Assembly: GCA_900551985.1 (NCBI GenBank)
Contig: URYG01000086.1
Span: forward strand, 1 to 11,791
DNA length: 11,791 nucleotides
DNA from: an uncultured Prevotella sp.
GTDB lineage: Bacteria; Bacteroidota; Bacteroidia; Bacteroidales; Bacteroidaceae
Direction: 5' to 3'
Under the pieces are notes generated by a model, which saw only the letters and a list, made by a program, of their open reading frames with translations, was not told where the DNA came from and searched no databases. A program made the translations under genes and the position numbers. This document shows positions 1 through 7,607 of the stretch, in pieces (position 1 is the stretch's first letter; each line of letters begins with the position of its first letter).

Positions 1-123
1 GTGTTACTTTATAGAGAGGACACAAAAATGTACCAAGTTATTTTTTAATCATTACTTATAAAAAATCTCTTAACAAACATATTAATATAACCTTTAAAAA
101 TTAATGAAATACTCTTTTGACTG

Positions 124-131
124 CAAAAGTA
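124..131 (-). promoter_or_regulatory. Possible leftward Bacteroidota promoter (-7 box)
   Basis: The minus strand reads TACTTTTG followed by CAGTC, matching the Bacteroidota sigma-ABfr -7 consensus TAnnTTTG. There is no clear TTG at the expected distance upstream. A TTTTG occurs only about 12 bases upstream, too close for the usual 19-21 spacing. If real, it would drive a leftward gene outside the window with a leader of more than 100 bases. Confidence 0.35.
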
Positions 132-263
132 CTAAATCATTTTCAAAATCCTTTTTCTTGAAGTATAATTTATATTAATAAGGTGAAGAAAAGACGGAAG
201 AGTTCACAGATTGTTCAAACATCCGGTGCATAGAAAGCTACTTTCGAAAACACCCTTCACGAA

Positions 264-303
264 GAATCGCCAGGAAGCTATTCTGTTGCTTCACTGGCGA
301 TTC
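264..303 (-). terminator. Hairpin at the end of the ABC exporter operon
   Basis: A strong inverted repeat pairs GAATCGCCAG (264-273) with CTGGCGATTC (294-303). A further GAAGC/GCTTC pair follows, with one bulged A and a 9-base loop. It lies 38 bases beyond the ATPase stop codon. Read leftward it is not followed by a clean T-tract (the next bases include GGGTGTTTTCG). It may therefore be an inefficient terminator or an mRNA 3'-end stabiliser rather than a classic intrinsic terminator. Confidence 0.55.
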
Positions 304-340
304 TGAGAGAGAGAGATTTATCTATGAGTAAAATTATGTT

Positions 341-1048
341 TTATTCCGCCTGAATACCGAAGTACTCGTTGAGTTCGGCGATGGCAGCGCCATCGGCATT
401 AGGAAGATCCTTCACCAGCTTGCCTTTCTCCAGCAGGAGAATGCGGGTGGAGATGTCGGCAACGAAGTTGAGGTTATGGCTGGAGATGATGACCGTGGTG
501 CCCTGCTCCTTGCAGATGCGCTGAATCATGTGGGCGATAGTCATCTGGGAAGATGGGTCGAGATAGTTGAATGGCTCATCCAGGAGAAGAACCTTCGGAT
601 TGATGATCATCGCTCCGATGATGCCAATCTTCTGTCGGTTGCCCTGAGAGAAATCACGGAGATACTTCTTGGTTCCTATGATTTCATCGTGCATAAAGCC
701 CTCAAACTGCGCCAGTCGCTCCTGCAAGGTTTTATCGTCGATGTTATAGACATCTGCGATGAAATCGAAGTATTCCTCAGGGGTGAGAAAGTCGATGAGG
801 AATCTGCCGTCGATGTAACTGCCGGTATATTCCTTCCAGGTCTCACTCTCGTTCACCTTCTGTCCATTGCTTTCCACGAAACCGTCATCAGCCTGAATCA
901 GGTCTAGAATCAGGCGGAGCAAGGTGGTCTTGCCCGCACCATTATTACCTACGAGTCCTATCAACTCGCCCTTTGCAACACCCAGATTATCAATATCGAG
1001 TACGGTATTGCCATTATATATTTTCTTGAGATTCTGAATCTTGATCAT
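341..1048 (-). CDS. ABC transporter ATP-binding protein
   Basis: This is a 235-residue nucleotide-binding subunit of an ABC-2-like exporter, acting at the cytoplasmic face of the inner membrane. Walker A is GNNGAGKTT at residues 34-42. The signature region is FSQGNRQK at about 133-140, a variant of LSGGQ that keeps Ser and Gly but lacks the second Gly. Walker B is VLLLDEP at 153-159, the D-loop LDP is at 163-165 and the switch histidine is H191 in SSHN. The length is normal for a stand-alone ATPase, and no membrane segment is present. It follows the permease gene by 48 bases on the same strand, so the two presumably form one complex. The substrate cannot be deduced. The ATG at 1048 is preceded by a run of heptamers rather than a Shine-Dalgarno sequence. 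Confidence 0.92.
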   Translation of the reverse strand: MIKIQNLKKIYNGNTVLDIDNLGVAKGELIGLVGNNGAGKTTLLRLILDLIQADDGFVESNGQKVNESETWKEYTGSYIDGRFLIDFLTPEEYFDFIADVYNIDDKTLQERLAQFEGFMHDEIIGTKKYLRDFSQGNRQKIGIIGAMIINPKVLLLDEPFNYLDPSSQMTIAHMIQRICKEQGTTVIISSHNLNFVADISTRILLLEKGKLVKDLPNADGAAIAELNEYFGIQAE

Positions 1049-1053
1049 TTTAC

Positions 1054-1081
1054 TTTGAACTTTGAATTTTGAACATTGAAC
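1054..1081. repeat. Four tandem 7-bp units between permease and ATPase genes
   Basis: On the plus strand four consecutive heptamers read TTTGAAC, TTTGAAT, TTTGAAC and ATTGAAC. They fill most of the 48-base gap between the permease stop and the ATPase start, ending 5 bases from the ATPase ATG. In the mRNA they are TTCAA-type repeats. Low-complexity TTCAA repeats between genes are familiar from Bacteroidota. Copy-number change here would alter intercistronic spacing, not a reading frame. Confidence 0.75.
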
Positions 1082-1096
1082 TTTATGATTACTCTC

Positions 1097-2497
1097 CTAG
1101 TTTTCCATGAACTTCTCCATGCGCTTGTACTTGTTCTTCTCGAAGATGGCAGCAATCTTGGCGATGAACCATTTGTGGATGGCGATACTGAAGACTGCCA
1201 TTGCCACACAGGTGATGCACCATGCCGTCTCGCCGAAGAAATGATAGATGGCAGCGACACCAGCCAGCGGGAAGAGGAAGGCGATGGAATAAAGATTAAT
1301 CTTCAGATTCGCTCCCTGCATGCTGAACATGGAAGTCTGGAATATCTCCAGACGGGAAGAGAAGAGTGCCGTAGGCAGATTGAAGAGATTGATGAATACC
1401 GCCAGACAGAAACCGCTGATAAGTACCTGAATTCCTATTCCTGCCTCCAGGAAAAGGAACGGAAGGGTGAGCAGCAAGGCTATCGCACTCACTACCATAT
1501 AAAAATAGAAGCAATTCTGCAGCATCTGCTTCACCTTTACCGGCTTGGTCATCAAACCATGGAAGAAGTTCGCCTCTATACCAAAGGTCCATTGCGACAA
1601 TACCACCGATGGCAGCAGGATGGCACCCGCCACGTAGAGGGTAGTCATAGCCACCTTATCCCCTATATCCTGTCCCGGTTCTGCAGGAAGCAGAGCGAAG
1701 AGATAGGCATCGAAGAGGAAGATGGCGGTAATCATAATCACCATCGTACGGACACGCTTTGCTCTCAATGTACCGATATATTGCAAACTGAAAAGGTTGA
1801 CATGGCTGAATCCACGGAACTTGGAAACCTTCTGTTTCTGCTCGTTATAAATCTTTTCGTGATAGAGATAGGCGGTAAGTCCGGTGAATACCGCTCCAGC
1901 AAGGAAGAAGAGACCTATCCATCCCATATATACCGGGAAGAAGGAAGCCACAAACATATATCCTATCAGCACCACAAACATGCCTATCCATCCCAATATC
2001 AAAGGCCATTTCAGAATCCACTCCGTAGCCTTGCGGTAACAGGTGATATAGATGCCGTTGACAAAAGAGAACTCCAGGAACAGGAGGAAGCTGGCGATGG
2101 CCTCAGCTGCCGGCAGAAGATAGATGAACACCGGAAGCGTAAGCACCGGAAGCACATAGTTCCAGAAGCTTACGAGATTGGTAGTGAGCAGGAACTTGTT
2201 CCAGATTTTCTCCGGCACAGGGCGCGACTTCACATAATCATCCATTGCTGTAATATCCCGCTTCATCACCATCTTCATGATGATGTCAGGAATCAGCATA
2301 CCGATTACGATACCTGCACCCAATAATGCCGGCATTTCTTCTCCCTTCAGTTCTCCTCCACTCTCGGTGAAGCCCTGGTAGAAGCCCACGCCCACCATCA
2401 CATACAGGAAGATGATGTAGCACGCCACGAAGGCATCTCTCTTGCGGAAGTTACGGCGCTGTTGCAGCCACCATAACCTTAACAGTAATTTCAACAT
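1097..2497 (-). CDS. DUF5687-type membrane protein, ABC exporter permease
   Basis: This is a 466-residue integral inner-membrane protein with about 12 hydrophobic segments. They lie at roughly 24-43, 57-77, 105-127, 131-153, 165-187, 190-212, 253-272, 285-306, 335-357, 361-383, 404-424 and 427-447. The N-terminus (LLRLWWLQQRRNFRKRD) is basic and amphipathic, followed by the first membrane segment. This matches the DUF5687 family as I remember it (about 480 residues, Bacteroidota, always beside an ABC ATPase). The loop after segment 6 is charged (HEKIYNEQKQKVSKFRGFS) and probably cytoplasmic. The gene is first in a two-gene operon with the ATPase, under a -7 box about 30 bases upstream of its ATG. 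Exported substrate unknown. The family name is from memory; the permease role rests on topology and neighbourhood. Confidence 0.85.
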   Translation of the reverse strand: MLKLLLRLWWLQQRRNFRKRDAFVACYIIFLYVMVGVGFYQGFTESGGELKGEEMPALLGAGIVIGMLIPDIIMKMVMKRDITAMDDYVKSRPVPEKIWNKFLLTTNLVSFWNYVLPVLTLPVFIYLLPAAEAIASFLLFLEFSFVNGIYITCYRKATEWILKWPLILGWIGMFVVLIGYMFVASFFPVYMGWIGLFFLAGAVFTGLTAYLYHEKIYNEQKQKVSKFRGFSHVNLFSLQYIGTLRAKRVRTMVIMITAIFLFDAYLFALLPAEPGQDIGDKVAMTTLYVAGAILLPSVVLSQWTFGIEANFFHGLMTKPVKVKQMLQNCFYFYMVVSAIALLLTLPFLFLEAGIGIQVLISGFCLAVFINLFNLPTALFSSRLEIFQTSMFSMQGANLKINLYSIAFLFPLAGVAAIYHFFGETAWCITCVAMAVFSIAIHKWFIAKIAAIFEKNKYKRMEKFMEN

Positions 2498-2526
2498 AAT
2501 TCATTCGTTTCATTGGTTTACGGGTA

Positions 2527-2562
2527 CAAAGGTAAACAAAAAACTCTGAATTCTCTAACAAA
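2527..2562 (-). promoter_or_regulatory. Promoter of the ABC exporter operon
   Basis: The minus strand carries TACCTTTG (2527-2534), a perfect match to the Bacteroidota -7 consensus. A TTTG lies upstream at 2559-2562, at about 24 bases spacing, slightly longer than usual. The predicted start of transcription lies around 2520, about 20-25 bases before the permease ATG at 2497. Confidence 0.6.
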
Positions 2563-2595
2563 ATGGAAGAAATAACTTAAAAATAACATTAGATA

Positions 2596-2632
2596 AAAAG
2601 AAAAAGCAGCACCTTCCTCGCGAAGATGCTGC
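2596..2632 (-). terminator. Intrinsic terminator of the xylan operon
   Basis: An inverted repeat pairs GCAGCA (2606-2611) with TGCTGC (2627-2632). The inner arms CTTC (2613-2616) and GAAG (2622-2625) close on a 5-base loop, with one C/A mismatch in the stem. Read leftward it is followed by TTTTTCTTTTT, a good T-tract. It lies about 85 bases beyond the GH43 stop codon and before the ABC operon promoter, so it separates the two leftward operons. Confidence 0.85.
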
Positions 2633-2717
2633 CTGGCATAAACTAACATTTACTTTACTATCAACTATTCTTCTAAACTATTTAAACATATAAACCTAAA
2701 AGCCATTGTCTTGTATT

Positions 2718-3674
2718 TTATTTTACTGGCAAGATGTTACCCTCTTCATCATAGAAGAGAGGAGCCACCTTTACGCTGCGAAGCCAGGTTGTATCATTTG
2801 ATGGCACGCAGTCGTGATGGAACAGATACCACTGTCCCTTGTACTCACAGATGCTGTGATGGGTAGTCCAACCTACAACCGGCTCCAGGATGACGCCCTT
2901 GTAAGTGAACGGACCATAAGGATTATCACCTACTGCATAGCAGAGATAATGAGTATCACCAGTAGAGTAGCTGAAGTAATACTTGCCATTGTACTTATGC
3001 ATCCAGCTAGCCTCGAAGAAGCGATGCGGATCATCAGCTGGCAATACCTTACCCTCCTCGTCAACGATGACAACAGGCTTTGGCATTTCAGCAAACTGCT
3101 GCACATCATCCGTCATCATGGCTACACGAGATGGCAACGGATTCTCCTTGCCTTCTGGGAGATGCTCATTCTTCAGCGCCTTGTTGTCCTTGTACCACTG
3201 AAGCTGACCACCCCAGATACCACCGAAGTAGCAGTAAATCTTGCCGTCATCATCCTTGAACACGCAAGGGTCGATGCTGTATGACTTGCGGATTGGGTCG
3301 GCATTCGGAATGAATGGACCTTCTGGCTTATCAGCCACAGCTACACCGAGATGGAATACCCCATTATAATCCTTGGCAGAGAAGATGAGATAGTACTTGC
3401 CATCCTTCTCCACTACATCGTTGTCCCACATCTGCTTCTCAGCCCATGGCACATCCTTCACGTCGAGAATCACGCCATGATCGGTTACCTCGCCTTCCAT
3501 CACGTCGTCCATAGAGAGAACGTGATAGTCTTTCATCTGGAAGTGACCGCCATCATCGTCGAAGCATTCGCCGCTGTCCCAGTCATGAGATGGGTAAACA
3601 TACAGGCGACCGTTAAACACATTGGCAGATGGGTCTGCCATATAATCCTTTGGGAACAAATATCTTGCTTTCAT
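2718..3674 (-). CDS. xynB: GH43 beta-xylosidase / alpha-L-arabinofuranosidase, cytoplasmic
   Basis: This is a single-domain, 318-residue five-bladed beta-propeller glycosidase of family GH43. It resembles the short Bacteroidales enzymes of the Xsa/XynB type that release xylose and/or arabinose from xylo-oligosaccharides. The probable catalytic triad is visible: general base D14 (ADPSANVFNGRLYVYPSHD), pKa-modulating D135 (SIDPCVF) and general acid E221 (RFFEASWMHKYNGKYYFSYS). There is no signal peptide and no accessory C-terminal domain, so it should act in the cytoplasm on imported oligosaccharides. It has six cysteines (37, 137, 148, 245, 276, 289), which fits a reducing compartment. It is the last gene of the operon, 46 bases after the GH10 stop and followed by a terminator. 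The symbol follows the P. bryantii xylan cluster as I recall it. The xylosidase versus arabinofuranosidase preference cannot be read from sequence. Confidence 0.9.
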   Translation of the reverse strand: MKARYLFPKDYMADPSANVFNGRLYVYPSHDWDSGECFDDDGGHFQMKDYHVLSMDDVMEGEVTDHGVILDVKDVPWAEKQMWDNDVVEKDGKYYLIFSAKDYNGVFHLGVAVADKPEGPFIPNADPIRKSYSIDPCVFKDDDGKIYCYFGGIWGGQLQWYKDNKALKNEHLPEGKENPLPSRVAMMTDDVQQFAEMPKPVVIVDEEGKVLPADDPHRFFEASWMHKYNGKYYFSYSTGDTHYLCYAVGDNPYGPFTYKGVILEPVVGWTTHHSICEYKGQWYLFHHDCVPSNDTTWLRSVKVAPLFYDEEGNILPVK

Positions 3675-3683
3675 TGTTGTCTA

Positions 3684-3735
3684 TTATTTAAAGAGATTTA
3701 CAAAACTATTTAAAGAAATCTTATTTAAAGAGATT
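3684..3735. repeat. Short direct repeats at the GH10/GH43 junction
   Basis: The 15-base sequence TTATTTAAAGAGATT occurs exactly at 3684-3698 and again at 3721-3735. The second copy encodes the last residues and stop of the GH10 protein. A third, imperfect copy (TATTTAAAGAAAT) lies between them at about 3707-3719. The intercistronic gap therefore looks like it grew by local duplication of the GH10 3' end. Confidence 0.8.
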
Positions 3736-4842
3736 GACGATTTCCTTCACCACTGGCTTCACCTCGTTGTTACGGTCGATGAGCAGCGGATAGTTGGTTC
3801 TGCCAGGGATAGGCCAGCCATTGAGCCATGAATGTCCATCATTGACACCCCAGAAAGTAACACGGCTGATGACATCCTTGTGGCGTTCAACAATCTTGAA
3901 GAGATCGAGATAACGCTGGTTGAAGAGCTTCTGCGCCTTCTTGTCAAGTCCCTTCACGTATGGATTGAATTTCTTCTGAAGTTCAAACTTCTGGCTGATT
4001 TCTGCTCCGCCGAATCCTTCAGGATTAGGAAGCATGTTGATATCCAACTCCGTCATCATCACCTTCACGCCCTCAGCAGCAAAAGCCTCGATGCTCTTCT
4101 CATACTCAGTATAGTCAGGATAATCAAAACCATTGTGGCTCTGCATACCTACAGCATCGATGCGGAGACCCTTTGCCTTCAATTCGCGAACCAGCTTGCA
4201 GATAGCCTCTCGCTTGGCAGGCTTAGAAGTAGAATAATCATTATAGTAGAGTTCTACGTTCGGGTCAGCCTCATGCGCAAAGCGGAAAGCCAGTTCGATG
4301 AACTCCGGACCGATAATCTTATAATATAAAGACTTGCGGTAAGAGCCATCATCCTCGAAAGCCTCGTTCACTACGTCCCATCCCTTTACTCTACCTTTAT
4401 AATGAGTAACCACAGTCATGATGTGATTATACATTCTGCCGATGAGCACTTCACGGCTTACCAGATTACCCTTAGCATCGGTAAACATCCACTTTGGTGG
4501 CTGAGAATGCCAAACCAGACAATGACCTATCAAGGTCTTGCCGTTCTTCTCTGCCCAGTCAGCGAGTTTATCGCCATCGGTGAAATCAAAGCGATTCACC
4601 TCCGGATGATTCTTCTCACCCTTCATGCAGTTTTCTGCAACCACCTGGTTGAACTGTTTCTTCACCACCTCTTCGGCAGCAGGATCCTGTCCGTCTGGCA
4701 GGAAAGTATTCACGGCAGCTCCCACCAGGAAATACTTGCCCATGGTTTCCTGGAATGTTGGGATCGGAGCGTTATTACCTTTCTGGGCAAAAGCTGCAGA
4801 AGCAAGCATCAAGCCCAAGGCAAAAGTCGATATTCTTTTCAT
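3721..4842 (-). CDS. xynA: GH10 endo-beta-1,4-xylanase, exported
   Basis: This 373-residue secreted endoxylanase cuts the beta-1,4-xylan backbone. Residues 1-19 form a standard signal peptide (basic start, hydrophobic core, AFA before Q20) without a lipobox, so the mature enzyme is periplasmic or released. A single GH10 (beta/alpha)8 barrel fills the rest. The conserved HCLVWHSQ is at 107-114, the acid/base glutamate is E160 in WDVVNEAFED, the nucleophile is E265 in MTELDINML, and the C-terminal FWGVNDGHSWLNG is at 330-342. There is no carbohydrate-binding module and no internal insertion. The gene lies between the symporter (74-base gap) and GH43 (46-base gap), all leftward. A small inverted repeat (GAGAAT/ATTCTC, 4866-4883) lies in the leader between symporter stop and this ATG. 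The symbol is by analogy with the P. bryantii cluster. Confidence 0.95.
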   Translation of the reverse strand: MKRISTFALGLMLASAAFAQKGNNAPIPTFQETMGKYFLVGAAVNTFLPDGQDPAAEEVVKKQFNQVVAENCMKGEKNHPEVNRFDFTDGDKLADWAEKNGKTLIGHCLVWHSQPPKWMFTDAKGNLVSREVLIGRMYNHIMTVVTHYKGRVKGWDVVNEAFEDDGSYRKSLYYKIIGPEFIELAFRFAHEADPNVELYYNDYSTSKPAKREAICKLVRELKAKGLRIDAVGMQSHNGFDYPDYTEYEKSIEAFAAEGVKVMMTELDINMLPNPEGFGGAEISQKFELQKKFNPYVKGLDKKAQKLFNQRYLDLFKIVERHKDVISRVTFWGVNDGHSWLNGWPIPGRTNYPLLIDRNNEVKPVVKEIVNLFK

Positions 4843-4916
4843 TGTACACTTGTTTTCAAGAATTTGAGAATACAGGGATTCTCTCCTTCTATAGGATTAT
4901 CTAATTAATTTAAGTT

Positions 4917-6347
4917 TTACTTTTCCTGATGACGAGCCTCAATCTTCTTGTTGATGTCGTCGATAACCTCATCGGTCAACTCATATTTAGAGATGATGAA
5001 CATCGCCAAACCCAGCAGGATGGCAGGAATCACGCAGACCAGCCAGCGGATACCTTCCTGTGCCAGAGGAGTCTGCTGCTCCAGGTCGTTCATGAAGTAA
5101 GCACCGGCAGCATTACCTACCGACATCATGGCGAAGGCGGTGATAAAGAAGAGCGCCACGATACGGAGCGGACGGTTGTGGAAGAATTCTGTCCACAGGT
5201 CGCTCACCTTAACGTTCTTGGTTTCCTTCTCGTCCATTACCACACGCTCCTTGGTCTGGGTAAAGCAGAATACCAGAAGGGCGAAACCTACCAGGGCATA
5301 GATCAGCATGGCAACAAACCAGGCGTTGCTATCCGTAGGAAGCGAGTTACTCTCCTGAGCTGCCGCAGCCTGATAACCGGTCCAGGCAAGAACAGCACCC
5401 GGTACTACTCCACCCAAAGCCATACCAGCCTTGTAGAAAATACCGGTCAAGGCATTGACAATACCGGCAATACGCTTGCCGCTGGTATATTCTGCATAGG
5501 AGATAACCTCAGGAATCAAAGCCCACATATAACCTGTTGCCACGATAACACCCGTTGATTTGATGAACTGTGCGATATAAACCAGCGTGATATGATCCTT
5601 TACAGGTCCCATCTTGCTGATGACATAAAGCAACGCCATACCCACGATAGCCACGGTGAGGAAGATGTAGAACATATTCTTCTTGCCTACCTTTTTCTTG
5701 ATGGCTGGCACCAGCGGCATGAAGATGAAGGATGGCAGAGAGCCCAAGCCCATGAAGAGCGCCATTTCGACAGGGAGATCCTTGGCTGCTGCAAGCATGG
5801 CTACCAGGATAGGTACACCTGCCGACACACAGAGTCCACCCACATTTGCCATGAACATACGTACAGAGGTGAGAATGGTTATCTCATCTGTATCGCGAGT
5901 CAAAGATGAGTTCAATGCTCCGTAAGGCACATTGATCAATGTATAGAGCATCGACAAGCCTACGTATGTTACGTAAGCATAGATGAGCTTGATGGTTTCC
6001 GTCTGTCCCTCCATACCATTCCAGAAGCAGAGGATGGCAAGTACGGTGAGCGGCAAACCCGCCAGAACGAGATAAGAACGATACTTACCCCAACGTGGAT
6101 TATGCTTATCTACATAAGTTCCCACCAATGGATCCCAGAGTACATCCACCAGGCGAACCACCAGAAACATGGTGGCAGCCACACCCGGATTGAGTCCGTA
6201 GATGTCGGTGTAGAAGAATAACAGATACATGCAGATGGTCTGGTAGATGAGGTTCTGTGCCAAATCTCCAGATCCGAATCCGATACGTTGTAGCCAATTC
6301 AGTTTGTAGAATCCTTTAGATTCCTGTGTTACAGTTGTCTGTTCCAT
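4917..6347 (-). CDS. xynD: GPH-family xylo-oligosaccharide:cation symporter with rearranged segment order
   Basis: This is a 476-residue inner-membrane transporter of the glycoside-pentoside-hexuronide symporter family (MFS_2), with about 12 membrane segments. It is expected to import xylo-oligosaccharides for the cytoplasmic GH43. Typical motifs are GFGSGDLAQNLIYQT (23-37), RLVDVLWDPLVGTYVD (65-80), RWGKYRSYL (85-93) and INVPYGAL (138-145). The order of later parts is unusual. In family members I remember, such as MelB and YagG, segment 6, a cytoplasmic loop ending in TKERV...NRP and segment 7 follow segment 5. Here residues about 189-328 look like segments 8-11 (KKKVGKKN, WALIPEVISYAEYTSGKR, YKAGMALGG). 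The segment 6-loop-segment 7 block (FTQTKERV, FFHNRPLR) comes afterwards at about 329-425, then segment 12. The frame is intact and predicted topology is conserved. It is the second gene of the operon, 55 bases after the esterase. Confidence 0.88.
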   Translation of the reverse strand: MEQTTVTQESKGFYKLNWLQRIGFGSGDLAQNLIYQTICMYLLFFYTDIYGLNPGVAATMFLVVRLVDVLWDPLVGTYVDKHNPRWGKYRSYLVLAGLPLTVLAILCFWNGMEGQTETIKLIYAYVTYVGLSMLYTLINVPYGALNSSLTRDTDEITILTSVRMFMANVGGLCVSAGVPILVAMLAAAKDLPVEMALFMGLGSLPSFIFMPLVPAIKKKVGKKNMFYIFLTVAIVGMALLYVISKMGPVKDHITLVYIAQFIKSTGVIVATGYMWALIPEVISYAEYTSGKRIAGIVNALTGIFYKAGMALGGVVPGAVLAWTGYQAAAAQESNSLPTDSNAWFVAMLIYALVGFALLVFCFTQTKERVVMDEKETKNVKVSDLWTEFFHNRPLRIVALFFITAFAMMSVGNAAGAYFMNDLEQQTPLAQEGIRWLVCVIPAILLGLAMFIISKYELTDEVIDDINKKIEARHQEK

Positions 6348-6402
6348 ATTTTATTCAGTCATTAAGTTTACACCTTATTATATATAGGTGCATTTATAAC
6401 AT

Positions 6403-7605
6403 TTACTTCAATTTCTCTGCGGCAAACTTGCCCATTGCCTCATATCCCTTCGGATTGAGATGCAGCCAGTCATCAGAATACTCAGCCTTCAGACGCTGAG
6501 GGTCTTTCGGGTCGCGGGTTAATTCATCGAAGTCGATAACCTCGTCGAAGGCACCACTCTTTCTGATCCATTCGTTCACGGTCTGTCGCATCGCCTCATG
6601 CCAGAAAGAATACCATCCGTTGCCCTTGGTTGGGGTGATGGTTCCGCCATACACCTTGATTCCCTTTGCCTTGGCTTTCGCAATCAGAACCTTGTAGCAG
6701 GCAATCAGGGTATCTGTTACATGCTCATAATTTCCGCCGCAGCAACCGATATCGTTGGTTCCCTCGAAGATGATGAGCTTATCCACACCCGTCTGTCCCA
6801 GGATATCACGGTCGAAACGCTTCATGGCTGGTTCGCTCAATCCGCCTTCCACTACACAGTTGCCGCCGATACCGAGATTCAATACGCCGTATGGCTTCTC
6901 AGCATTCAAGGCATCCGAGAGGAAATCGGTCCATCGGTTCTGATGGTTGGTGGTACTTCCACGACCATCGGTGATGGAGTTTCCGAGGATAGCCACTACC
7001 GGGGTAGCCTTATCGGTCTTCACATCGATGGCTGAAAGATTGTACCAGTGGTCCACCTCCTCGCCATCATCAAAACTCTTATCCATCGGTTTAGGAGTAC
7101 GATGCAAACCGTTTACTATATAAGATGTGGTACGTGAACCACGATGAGACGTTGCATTCACTGGAGTCTGCTTGCCATAATCGATGGTAATCGTGAGGCG
7201 CTGTCCGCTCTTCAAGGCATATTTCAAATCATCTGAGAAGATAGCCTTGCCCGGAGCGATGGTCACATTCTTCTTGCCATTAAACTTGAGATACTTCACG
7301 GTCTTACCATTCACAAACCAATTGCAGTCCTTATCAGTATCTGCGATATACACCGATTTGATTTCTACCGGTTCCTTACTCTGATCATTGCTGAGCTTCA
7401 CTCTGAGTTCCTCTCCGCCAAAGGATACATGAACTATCTGTCGGCAAGAGCGGTTGCTCAAGCTTTCCTTAGGCATATCACCTTTGCCAGTCCACTCCAC
7501 GGCAGTAGCCCAGGAGCCTTTCCATACCTTCTGGGCAAGTGCCAGCGAGCTGGATGCAGCCAGCGCAAGTGCCAGAGAAAAGATTTTTATCGTTTGCTTA
7601 TTCAT
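6403..7605 (-). CDS. xynE: Exported SGNH/GDSL esterase, probable acetylxylan esterase (XynE-like)
   Basis: This 400-residue exported hydrolase probably removes acetyl or other acyl groups from xylan. I chose the ATG at 7605. It begins a clean signal peptide (MNKQTIKIFS, hydrophobic core, cleavage after LALA before Q25) and lies about 40 bases from the promoter. An in-frame ATG at 7635 would add ten non-signal residues and leave a leader of only about 10 bases. An N-terminal beta-rich domain covers about 25-195. The SGNH domain follows, with GNSITDG at 208-214 (nucleophile S210), glycine block NLGIGGN at 243-249, GTND at 282-285 and the Asp-His pair D379/H382 in DDWLHLNPKGY. The architecture fits the XynE-like SGNH subfamily named after the P. 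bryantii xylan cluster gene. It is first in the four-gene xylan operon and divergent from GH67. The exact acyl substrate is an inference. Confidence 0.88.
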   Translation of the reverse strand: MNKQTIKIFSLALALAASSSLALAQKVWKGSWATAVEWTGKGDMPKESLSNRSCRQIVHVSFGGEELRVKLSNDQSKEPVEIKSVYIADTDKDCNWFVNGKTVKYLKFNGKKNVTIAPGKAIFSDDLKYALKSGQRLTITIDYGKQTPVNATSHRGSRTTSYIVNGLHRTPKPMDKSFDDGEEVDHWYNLSAIDVKTDKATPVVAILGNSITDGRGSTTNHQNRWTDFLSDALNAEKPYGVLNLGIGGNCVVEGGLSEPAMKRFDRDILGQTGVDKLIIFEGTNDIGCCGGNYEHVTDTLIACYKVLIAKAKAKGIKVYGGTITPTKGNGWYSFWHEAMRQTVNEWIRKSGAFDEVIDFDELTRDPKDPQRLKAEYSDDWLHLNPKGYEAMGKFAAEKLK

Positions 7606-7607
7606 TG

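Larger units (their letters stand above)
1..340. other. AT-rich gene-free region at left edge
   Basis: I see no convincing gene here. The first 180 bases are very AT-rich. They include a possible leftward -7 element near 124-131 and end in a G-poor stretch. A frame is open from base 1 to a TAA at 46-48, which could be the last codons of a rightward gene outside the window, but 15 codons cannot be judged. The right part (about 230-303) contains short inverted repeats, including the hairpin annotated separately as the end of the ABC operon. Confidence 0.5.

Noticed and set aside
1..48. The end of a rightward gene or insertion sequence at the left edge.
   Set aside because: Fifteen open codons followed by TAA cannot be distinguished from chance in AT-rich DNA, and I recognise no family in them.
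1076..2326. A 416-codon open frame on the plus strand.
   Set aside because: It lies antisense to the permease gene, its product is rich in His, Glu and Arg with no recognisable fold, and it has no promoter. The leftward frame encodes a clear multi-pass membrane protein, so this is a shadow frame.
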